This document shows positions 1-5,861 of a DNA stretch of 6,655 bases, piece after piece. Origin of the DNA: an uncultured Clostridia bacterium (GTDB lineage: Bacteria; Bacillota; Clostridia; TANB77; CAG-508); the NCBI GenBank assembly GCA_947623615.1, contig CANQHH010000072.1:1-6655 (forward strand), written 5' to 3'. Both the position numbers and the translations under genes were made by a program. Numbering within the stretch: position 1 is the first letter of the stretch; each line of letters starts with the position of its first letter. Below the pieces are notes generated by a model. The model was not told the DNA's origin and ran no database searches. It was given only the letters and a program-made list of their open reading frames with translations.

Positions 1-926
1 ATACTGTAAACAATTATTTCATTTATTGGTATTTGCCTTATCTCACTATCACTCAATTTCTTAAAAATAACCACATCACCTCTTTCAAAATTAGGTTTCA
101 TACTATTTGATAATATGGTTATTGGCTCATATTTATATATTCCTATCATAAAGAAAATTAAATTTATACAAAAAATAAATGTTATGGTAAAACAAACTTT
201 ATTATATAAATTCTTTTTCTTTTTTCTTATACTATAACTGTTATTAGTAATTTTATATTTAAAGAGTACGTAAATAATTGCAGGAAATAAAATTCCTGTT
301 GTAGCTATAATAAACCAATCTACATTAGATGAAATAGGTAATATTAATACAATTAATCTATTCAAAATTCTATATATCAATGGAACCGCAAACGATCCCT
401 CTATAGTTAAATACGTACATAGACTATTACATGCTATAAGTGGCAAAACCGCTTCACAAATATATTTAAAAAACGCCTCTTTATGAGGATATAAATTTAC
501 TAAAATATTATATTTGAGTTCTACCAATACAAGTAATATTGTAATAAAAGTAAGAACTAATTTATTATCTTTATTTCTTGTAACTATGACATTTCTTGTC
601 ATTTCAATACCTATTACTGAAATAATTGTTGACAAAAAACTGTAATTATCATTTTTTTCTGAAAAGCCTAATATGAGTCCTATACACAAATAGATAATAA
701 CATTTATACATGAGATTATAACCATATACCAAAAATACTTTTTATTTCTATTAAATCTAATATAATTCTTTTTTCTATCTACAATTAAATAACTTATTAT
801 TAATCCCCAAAATAAAGGATTTATAAAATTGGTATAAATCGTATCATTTAAAATAGTTAAATTTGTTGTTATAAACACATATACTATTATTGCTAATAAT
901 AATTTTTCATTTTTTAAATATCTCAT
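1..926 (-). CDS. SipW-type signal peptidase I with multi-pass membrane N-terminus (partial, C-terminus off window)
   Basis: Reading the minus strand from the ATG at 926-924 gives 308 open codons with no stop before the window edge. Residues 1-265 are mostly hydrophobic, with roughly seven or eight likely membrane segments (about 9-26, 34-49, 68-88, 95-107, 124-145, 155-170, 190-208, 211-222 and 246-264, some weak). They are followed by the signal peptidase signature LSNSMKPNFERGDVVIF, in which Ser275 (codon 104-102) is the expected nucleophile. The SxSMxPxFxxGD form fits the SipW/archaeal/ER class (family S26B), which pairs Ser with His rather than Lys; that His lies off the window and cannot be checked. 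An in-frame TAG sits at 941-939, so the start is ATG 926 or the less likely GTG 935; AGAGTG (940-935) gives 8 nt spacing to the ATG. It lies 90 bp behind a SipW-type substrate gene, its probable client. SipW itself has only one or two membrane segments, so the N-terminal extension is notable. Confidence 0.87.
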   Translation of the reverse strand, partial: MRYLKNEKLLLAIIVYVFITTNLTILNDTIYTNFINPLFWGLIISYLIVDRKKNYIRFNRNKKYFWYMVIISCINVIIYLCIGLILGFSEKNDNYSFLSTIISVIGIEMTRNVIVTRNKDNKLVLTFITILLVLVELKYNILVNLYPHKEAFFKYICEAVLPLIACNSLCTYLTIEGSFAVPLIYRILNRLIVLILPISSNVDWFIIATTGILFPAIIYVLFKYKITNNSYSIRKKKKNLYNKVCFTITFIFCINLIFFMIGIYKYEPITILSNSMKPNFERGDVVIFKKLSDSEIRQIPINEIIVYS

Positions 927-960
927 ATTTTTCACACTCTACTTTGTTTGTATAATAACT

Positions 961-997
961 CAAAGGCTAGATTTTTAAGAATAAGTTCTAACCTTTG
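961..997 (-). promoter_or_regulatory. Intercistronic stem-loop between the secreted protein and signal peptidase genes
   Basis: The arms at 961-971 and 987-997 form an 11-bp stem around a 15-nt loop. One pair (967/991) is a C-A mismatch if transcribed from the plus strand but a G-U wobble in minus-strand RNA, which suits the direction of the flanking genes. No run of U follows the stem on the minus strand, so it is not a standard intrinsic terminator. By inference it may be a leaky attenuator or an mRNA stabiliser that lets the secreted protein be made in excess of its peptidase. Confidence 0.55.
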
Positions 998-1016
998 AAT
1001 TATTTATCATTGTCCT

Positions 1017-1508
1017 TTATTTCTGAACATATTTTACAACACCTGTTATTGTTTTGCTCTTTATTGACGGCATCTCTGTAGTCTCTTCATCAAAAGCTAC
1101 CTTTACTAAAAAACATGTTGTTTGACCAGCTTTTAATAAAGGTTCTGGTTCAGTATTTGTATAAATAATAGCTGGTGAGCCATCCTCATCAGGAGTCAAT
1201 GTAATATTTTCTAAAACAGCATCCAATGTACCAGTATTTTCTACCATTACTAAATAAGTAATATAATCACCTGGCTTTGTTAGTTCTGCCTCAAGAGTTA
1301 CAGTTGTATCAGTAAATTTTGGTTTTCCTGCACTACATCCTTCACTAACATCTTGCGCAGTAACACTAGTTATCTTTACATTCCATTCACTTATAATTTC
1401 TGCTGTTCCATTTATTGAAAGTTGTGTAGCTAGTGCTGAATAAGCTACGGATATTAATAATATTGCAATTAATAACACAGCAATTATTATATTTCTATTT
1501 TTAGTCAT
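1017..1508 (-). CDS. TasA/CalY-like secreted protein with SipW-dependent-type signal peptide
   Basis: The gene encodes 163 residues. The N-terminus has a short basic stretch (MTKNRN), a hydrophobic core at about 7-22, and then the SVAYSALATQLSINGTA junction typical of SipW-dependent signal peptides, with cleavage expected at about residues 25-28. The mature part (about 135 residues) looks like a beta-sandwich: WNVKITSV near 42-49, a PGDYITYLVMVENTGTLDA stretch at 79-97 typical of TasA/CalY and related bacterial surface domains, and a final strand TGVVKYVQ. Characterised relatives are Bacillus TasA, which forms biofilm fibres, and CalY (camelysin); this protein is shorter than TasA. Cys58 and Cys132 are the only cysteines and could form a disulfide. 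A strong ribosome binding site AGGGGGAG (1523-1516) lies 7 nt before the ATG. The next gene on the strand is a SipW-type signal peptidase, which supports the call. Whether it really polymerises cannot be told from sequence. Confidence 0.85.
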   Translation of the reverse strand: MTKNRNIIIAVLLIAILLISVAYSALATQLSINGTAEIISEWNVKITSVTAQDVSEGCSAGKPKFTDTTVTLEAELTKPGDYITYLVMVENTGTLDAVLENITLTPDEDGSPAIIYTNTEPEPLLKAGQTTCFLVKVAFDEETTEMPSIKSKTITGVVKYVQK

Positions 1509-1552
1509 ATTTAATCTCCCCCTACTTATAATATATGTTTGTTAAACCAATA

Positions 1553-1581
1553 TTGACAGCTTATATTCGTTATGCTAATAT
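1553..1581 (+). promoter_or_regulatory. Sigma-A-type promoter for the 1616-2990 gene pair
   Basis: A perfect -35 TTGACA (1553-1558) is followed after 17 bp by TAATAT (1576-1581). A TG at 1573-1574 gives an extended -10 (TGCTAATAT). The transcription start would fall near 1588, about 28 nt before the ATG at 1616. A ribosome binding site GAGAGGT (1602-1608) lies 7 nt before that ATG. No other site in the region is this close to consensus. Confidence 0.75.
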
Positions 1582-1590
1582 ATTTGTAAA
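1561..1590 (-). promoter_or_regulatory. Weak candidate promoter for the secreted protein-peptidase operon
   Basis: On the minus strand TTTACA (1590-1585) is followed after 18 bp by ATATAA (1566-1561), which would place the start near 1554 and leave a leader of about 45 nt. The match is modest in such AT-rich DNA, so this is a tentative placement. It would overlap the divergent plus-strand promoter. Confidence 0.25.
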
Positions 1591-1599
1591 TTCAAATAT
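1580..1599. repeat. 20-bp palindrome at the predicted transcription start (possible operator)
   Basis: ATATTTG (1580-1586) and CAAATAT (1593-1599) are perfect inverted repeats around a 6-bp centre. The palindrome straddles the predicted plus-strand start near 1588 and touches the -10. It also covers the tentative minus-strand -35. A dimeric repressor bound here could affect both divergent transcripts, but AT-rich DNA yields such palindromes by chance, so the operator role is an inference. Confidence 0.4.
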
Positions 1600-1615
1600 T
1601 TGAGAGGTTAAATAA

Positions 1616-2188
1616 ATGAAACTAAAATACGATTATTCTCAAAAAGGACATTACAATATAAATATATCTCTTAGCATAATTCTATTTGTGGTTTTTATAT
1701 TTCAAACTATTGTTCTGACGATTTATATGATAACTCATTTTTCTTCATTTTTATTTTTTGTTCTAAATATCATATTATTTTCAATAATAGTTTTAATAGG
1801 TGTTTTAACTCATATAAAAAATACCAAACAACAAAATAATCAAATAATAATTAAAGAAAACGGAACAAAAACACCTGCTAATATAATTGATGCACGCACA
1901 ATTACCAAAAGTTCAGGATTACATAACATAACACGTGTAAAATGCTTTACTGTTGTATTTGATAATGACAAAGCTGCTAGAATAGATTTTCTTGAGGATA
2001 ATGATGCTTTCGCACTTTTAGAATTACTTTTAAATCCATATCCAATAAAAGAAGAAATATCTATACCTATAGATATTTACATATATAATAATAAAGTTTA
2101 CGCAGACTTAGAAAGCGTTGATTTTACTAAAGTTAGTGGATATGAGGAATGCAAAAAGGTTATTGACAACATGTATCATAATGAATAA
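1616..2188 (+). CDS. Hypothetical protein with two membrane segments and a soluble C-terminal domain
   Basis: The 190-residue product is not one I recognise. Two hydrophobic stretches at about 17-39 and 43-65 form a tight membrane hairpin. The link after the second segment is basic (HIKNTKQ), which suggests both ends are cytoplasmic. The remaining about 120 residues look like an alternating beta-rich domain: IIIKENGTKTPANIID (77-92), then KCFTVVFDND, then IDIYIYNNKVYADL near 151-165. A short hydrophobic hairpin followed by a strand-turn-strand 'nG..t.a.I.d' unit faintly recalls DUF3592-like proteins, but the similarity is too weak to assign. The start is supported by GAGAGGT 7 nt upstream and by the promoter at 1553-1581. 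The next gene begins 31 bp downstream on the same strand, so the two are probably co-transcribed. Confidence 0.75.
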   Translation: MKLKYDYSQKGHYNINISLSIILFVVFIFQTIVLTIYMITHFSSFLFFVLNIILFSIIVLIGVLTHIKNTKQQNNQIIIKENGTKTPANIIDARTITKSSGLHNITRVKCFTVVFDNDKAARIDFLEDNDAFALLELLLNPYPIKEEISIPIDIYIYNNKVYADLESVDFTKVSGYEECKKVIDNMYHNE

Positions 2189-2219
2189 ATTAAATTTATA
2201 AATAAAGGGGATTGAACAA

Positions 2220-2990
2220 ATGAAAAAAGTTGAAAAATTTGGAATTTTATTTTTAATTATTATTTTTATTATCGCATTCTTTATTTTTTTTAGGAGTAAA
2301 GGTTGGCCAACTATATTCAAATCAGAATTAGATCAATTTTTTGGTAAAGGAAATTGGGAATGCATTTCCAAAGAAGAAAAAATCAGTGATATTAACTACA
2401 AGCACTCCCCTCACCCATCAGACAGCATTTCTAGAAGATATACAAATTGGAATATTAAATTTTTAAATAAGTATGGTAATGAAGAAATATGGACAATTAC
2501 TAATCTTGCTTTAAAAATTAATAATCGCATATATGGACCATTTAGTTCCAATAGCTATTCCGCTAAGCAAGCTCTTGTTTTAGAGCTAAAGGATATTGCT
2601 TGTGGACTAGCTAGTGATGATGTATTGAATGATGTTATAAGTGATGAACTTCCTGAAAATATTACTGATTGTCTTCGTGTCTCTATCTATCATAAAAATG
2701 GAAATCCTAAGCCAAAGTTTTACGATGAATTATTCAAACAACCATGGTTTAATGTAAATGATGTTACTGCCGAAAATTTCTTAGCTACTGATTTATATGA
2801 TTTTTACATAGATATATTTGCATTTGACTATAAAATTGAAAAATTAACAGAGCAAGAACGACAAGTTTTATTTAATAGCATGGAAAATATCGAAAGAAAA
2901 TTACTTCAAAAATATGGAGAAAATGCATCATTTGAAATATACTTTAATGATGCACACCAAGTAGAATATGTTAATGGAATTAAGCAATAA
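2220..2990 (+). CDS. Hypothetical membrane-anchored protein, 256 residues
   Basis: I do not recognise a characterised family. Lys-rich residues 1-6 are followed by a single very hydrophobic segment at about 8-24, then RSKGW and a long soluble region of about 230 residues. There is no lipobox cysteine or clear cleavage site, so a signal anchor is likelier than a secreted form; which side the soluble part faces is not settled by the charges. Visible features are an aromatic/Gly stretch SELDQFFGKGNWECIS (35-50), a mixed alpha/beta middle, the segment NGNPKPKFYDELFKQPWF, and a helical stretch ending in NMSMEN-like residues before a last beta strand YVNGIKQ. Three cysteines are present. A strong ribosome binding site AAAGGGG (2204-2210) lies 9 nt before the ATG. 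It sits 31 bp after the preceding membrane-protein gene and ends just before a terminator cluster, so it is the last gene of a two-gene unit. Confidence 0.78.
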   Translation: MKKVEKFGILFLIIIFIIAFFIFFRSKGWPTIFKSELDQFFGKGNWECISKEEKISDINYKHSPHPSDSISRRYTNWNIKFLNKYGNEEIWTITNLALKINNRIYGPFSSNSYSAKQALVLELKDIACGLASDDVLNDVISDELPENITDCLRVSIYHKNGNPKPKFYDELFKQPWFNVNDVTAENFLATDLYDFYIDIFAFDYKIEKLTEQERQVLFNSMENIERKLLQKYGENASFEIYFNDAHQVEYVNGIKQ

Positions 2991-3005
2991 GAAAAGTCGC
3001 CACAT

Positions 3006-3032
3006 GTGCAAAATTGCTTCGCAATTTTGCAC
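3006..3032. repeat. Perfect 12-bp stem-loop, first of the hairpin cluster
   Basis: The arms at 3006-3017 and 3021-3032 are perfectly complementary around the 3-nt loop TTC, with the apex reading GCTTCGC. There is no T run after it, so it is not itself a terminator. It begins 15 nt after the stop codon of the preceding gene. Confidence 0.85.
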
Positions 3033-3036
3033 GGCC

Positions 3037-3054
3037 CAAGGAAACTTAACCTTG
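3037..3054. repeat. Short stem-loop (5-bp arms), second of the hairpin cluster
   Basis: CAAGG (3037-3041) pairs with CCTTG (3050-3054) around an 8-nt loop. It is weak on its own, but it fills the gap between the two long hairpins almost exactly. Confidence 0.45.
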
Positions 3055-3089
3055 TTGTATAGCAAAAATCTTCGATTTTTCCTATACAA
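3055..3089. repeat. 16-bp-arm stem-loop with one mismatch, third of the hairpin cluster
   Basis: The arms at 3055-3070 and 3074-3089 pair at 15 of 16 positions, with a single C-C mismatch at 3063/3081. The loop is again TTC, and the apex TCTTCGA matches the C-TTC-G form of the first hairpin. It ends one base before the terminator that follows. Confidence 0.85.
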
Positions 3090-3090
3090 T

Positions 3091-3117
3091 AAAAAAAGTG
3101 GCTAAGCCACTTTTTTT
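3091..3117. terminator. Bidirectional intrinsic terminator between convergent genes
   Basis: GTGGC (3098-3102) and GCCAC (3106-3110) form a GC-rich stem around TAA, flanked by seven A on the left and seven T on the right. Read from either strand it is a GC stem followed by a U run, so it can end both the plus-strand transcript (last gene stops at 2990) and the minus-strand transcript (last gene stops at 3179). Confidence 0.92.
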
Positions 3118-3123
3118 ATTGCA

Positions 3124-3164
3124 GGCAAGAGCAAATGTCGGTCAAAGACTGCTTTTTTCTTGCC
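3124..3164. repeat. Interrupted stem-loop, last of the hairpin cluster
   Basis: GGCAAGA (3124-3130) pairs with TCTTGCC (3158-3164). Inside lies a smaller GTC-AAA-GAC unit (3141-3149), giving an imperfect branched structure. It lies between the stop of the minus-strand gene at 3179 and the bidirectional terminator, so it would form at the 3' end of that transcript. Confidence 0.6.
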
Positions 3165-3178
3165 AACCCAAATATAAT

Positions 3179-5809
3179 TTAATTTTTTTCTAATTTTATC
3201 ACAATTACAAATATTATAAATCCAATCAAGCTCAAAAACATTGCAATTTTTATATATGGTGTTGTGTATTCTGCTCGTATTTCATGTTTTCCTTCTTGTA
3301 ACTTTACACCTATAAGACCTTTATTCACTTTCAATACTTCCTGTTTTTCACCATCTACATATATATTCCACCCTTTTGAATATGATGTAGAAATTTGAAG
3401 TATGCCATTTGTTTTTGCTTCTATTTCTCCGTTTATATAATTACTGCCATATTTCACATTCGTCATATCATTTTCTTGCAATTTCTCTATTTTATGTTTA
3501 TACTCATCCATAGACACAGATAATAATTTTAAACTTTCAAATGAATAAACACCTTTTTTATTAAATGTAATTTTCAACTCTTTTTTCATGTTTTTCTTTG
3601 ATATTCCTAAATTAATTAAAAAATCTGGATTTTCCATATAATATGCAGATGTTATATAATTTTGTACATCCTCATATCCGGTTACATCATTAAGTGTCGC
3701 TTTTACTTTAAAATCTGATTTTTCATCATCAAATTTCAAATTTTTTATATTCAAATATATTTCTCTATCTGGTTGTATATCTTCCATTTCTAGATATATG
3801 CTTTGATAATCTTTTGTTATATTAATTTTATTATCTTCTATCTTATTATCCTTAACTTTATATTTTAATTCTGTTACACTATTATCTAAAACCTCTCTCT
3901 TCTCTACATCTGATATATCTTTATCCAATACTGCCGTAGAAATAAATTCATCTTCTCTATCTAATGGCTCTAATTTATCATATTTTTCTTCCAACATATA
4001 ACTATCATAGAAAACTCCTGGAGACACATTGTATTCATTAATATAAATCATTGTTTCTCCTATTTCTTTATATTTTTTATACCCATAAGGCACATAATTG
4101 ATATCTTTTTTATCACATATAAAATATTTTGTGCCTAAAAGAGTAGTTATTTTTGTTCTTCTATCCATTCCTTCTATGCATCTTGTTGTAGCATAATCAT
4201 TATCATTTAAACTTTTTGACATTTCATATACATACCCATTACCTATTGATAAAAATGTTTGAATAGGTTTATAATCATATATCATAGACATATTTTGGTT
4301 TGATTTATCACATTTTGATATTCTATAAAATCCATTATCATTTTCTTTTATATAATTAACCGCTTCTTCAAAATTTTGTATCTTACCATTCACTGTACTA
4401 TATCTTTCATATACCTTGTTATTATCCACAAATTGTTTTACATATCCGTATCCCCTTTCTGCATATAGTGACAATGAATTAATCCATATATTTACTATTA
4501 TTAATGAAATAATACCGCAATTCACTATTATATTTTTTCTTGTATTGCTAAATAAAATAAATATATACATAATTATGGCAATTGCCATTGAACTTAAAAA
4601 TCCTAAATTAGGTTCTATTCTATTCCCTACTATAATTACACCAATTAGACAATATATTGCTAAACCTACACCCATAAAAATCAATTGTCTTTTTGAGTAC
4701 TTTAGTTTTTCTTCAAAACAAATTGTAACAATATATGCTAATATAAATGAATAAGAAAATACCCACCTATTATTAGGAAATGACAAGCCATTCATAATTG
4801 ACGAGATAAATGGTATTAAAAGCATAACAGTAGTTATAGTAAACAAAGTTAAATATGTTTTTGATTCTTTTTCTTTCAATTTCGTAAATAAAACTGGTAA
4901 CATCAAAAGAATTATTGACGATATAGATATAAATGTCCAGTTTTTGGATTTCATACTAATTATACCCATAAAAAGACTTGTATAATATCTTGAACTATAT
5001 ACATATGATTGTTCATAACTTGTTCTAGCAGAATTTAAAAAATCATATAATGTTGGTAATAAAACTACGCTTGCCATTAATAAACCTACAATATAACAGC
5101 AAATTGCTATTCCAACCTTTTTTATAAATACATGTACTCCTTCGTTATACTCAAATATATATTTTATTATTGCATATATTCCAGTTATAACCGTTATCAT
5201 ATAGAAGAAATAATAGTTACATATTGCTGTAATAAATACCATAAATATCAAAAATGATTTTTTATTTTCTTTTAGAAGTTTGTCTATCGCCATTAAATTT
5301 AACGGTAAAAATATAAGTGCATTTGTAAAATATGGATGTCTAATTCCTGCATATAATACAAAACCACAAAATGTATATATTATAGCCCCAATAATCGTAT
5401 TTACTGTATTCTTTTTATGATATTTACTATACACTATAACTGCTAATCCTACACAATACATCCTCAATATAACTAACATACTATATACAGTATCTAAATA
5501 TTTCATTGGAAACAGTAAGCTTACAAAGGCAAAAGGATCTCCTATTACATAATATGAATATTGACCTATTACATCTAGTCCTAATCCCATATCCCACGAA
5601 AATGTAGAAAATCCATTTTGAAATACATTTCTAATCATTTGATTAAAATCATATAGTATAACAAAATGCTGTTTAAAACCATCATGAGCCCATATAAAAC
5701 TCTTATTTGCTTTTATAAAAACAACAAAAATAATAAGACTTATAATACTAAACAATATTGTATATATACTATAAGTCTTAATCTTTTTTATATTTACATA
5801 TTTCGCCAT
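3179..5809 (-). CDS. yfhO: YfhO-family polytopic membrane protein
   Basis: The 876-residue product (start chosen at ATG 5809) matches the YfhO family in length (B. subtilis YfhO is about 860) and layout; the symbol is a family-level label. Membrane segment 1 spans about 13-32, followed by an external loop with the family's acidic site HDGFKQHF (Asp43), then WDMGLGLD (72-79) and GDPFAFVSLLFPMKYLD (90-106). About a dozen membrane segments run to roughly residue 445. A large, probably extracellular domain follows (about 447-840), with the family's typical end SKGWNIYVDGEK near 812 and KGLIGVKLQEGKHEIRAEY, then a last membrane segment at about 855-872. YfhO proteins resemble GT-C glycosyltransferases; in Bacillus YfhO is needed, with CsbB, to add GlcNAc to lipoteichoic acid. 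The substrate here is an inference. It lies 52 bp after glmU, probably in the same transcript, and ends at the shared terminator 3091-3117. Confidence 0.9.
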   Translation of the reverse strand: MAKYVNIKKIKTYSIYTILFSIISLIIFVVFIKANKSFIWAHDGFKQHFVILYDFNQMIRNVFQNGFSTFSWDMGLGLDVIGQYSYYVIGDPFAFVSLLFPMKYLDTVYSMLVILRMYCVGLAVIVYSKYHKKNTVNTIIGAIIYTFCGFVLYAGIRHPYFTNALIFLPLNLMAIDKLLKENKKSFLIFMVFITAICNYYFFYMITVITGIYAIIKYIFEYNEGVHVFIKKVGIAICCYIVGLLMASVVLLPTLYDFLNSARTSYEQSYVYSSRYYTSLFMGIISMKSKNWTFISISSIILLMLPVLFTKLKEKESKTYLTLFTITTVMLLIPFISSIMNGLSFPNNRWVFSYSFILAYIVTICFEEKLKYSKRQLIFMGVGLAIYCLIGVIIVGNRIEPNLGFLSSMAIAIIMYIFILFSNTRKNIIVNCGIISLIIVNIWINSLSLYAERGYGYVKQFVDNNKVYERYSTVNGKIQNFEEAVNYIKENDNGFYRISKCDKSNQNMSMIYDYKPIQTFLSIGNGYVYEMSKSLNDNDYATTRCIEGMDRRTKITTLLGTKYFICDKKDINYVPYGYKKYKEIGETMIYINEYNVSPGVFYDSYMLEEKYDKLEPLDREDEFISTAVLDKDISDVEKREVLDNSVTELKYKVKDNKIEDNKINITKDYQSIYLEMEDIQPDREIYLNIKNLKFDDEKSDFKVKATLNDVTGYEDVQNYITSAYYMENPDFLINLGISKKNMKKELKITFNKKGVYSFESLKLLSVSMDEYKHKIEKLQENDMTNVKYGSNYINGEIEAKTNGILQISTSYSKGWNIYVDGEKQEVLKVNKGLIGVKLQEGKHEIRAEYTTPYIKIAMFLSLIGFIIFVIVIKLEKN

Positions 5810-5817
5810 ATTGTTTT

Positions 5818-5822
5818 CCTCC
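5818..5822 (-). promoter_or_regulatory. Ribosome binding site that fixes the yfhO start
   Basis: GGAGG (5822-5818 on the minus strand) lies 8 nt before the ATG at 5809-5807. The open frame continues upstream to 5908, but that extension overlaps the end of glmU, encodes polar residues unlike YfhO N-termini, and has no comparable site at the right distance. The start at 5809 is therefore preferred. Confidence 0.88.
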
Positions 5823-5861
5823 ATTTGGTTAATCAATGTAAATATATTATATACTTTAAAA

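Noticed and set aside
1528..1533. TATTAT on the minus strand as a -10 for the secreted protein gene
   Set aside because: Transcription would start inside the ribosome binding site, leaving no usable leader.
2108..2320. Minus-strand open frame across the end of one plus-strand gene and the start of the next
   Set aside because: It runs through the ribosome binding site and start of the 2220 gene on the opposite strand and looks like a chance frame in AT-rich DNA.
2999..3102. GCCAC at 2999-3003 pairing with GTGGC at 3098-3102 as an antiterminator
   Set aside because: Only five base pairs are possible over about 95 nt, and the local terminator stem should form far more readily; such a match can be chance.
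4416..4754. Plus-strand open frame opposite yfhO
   Set aside because: It is antisense to a well-supported gene, and its sequence is the kind of hydrophobic by-product expected opposite a membrane protein; no ribosome binding site was found.
5846..5851. TATAAT on the minus strand between glmU and yfhO
   Set aside because: There is no acceptable -35 at 16-18 bp, and the string is common by chance in this base composition, so a separate yfhO promoter is not supported.
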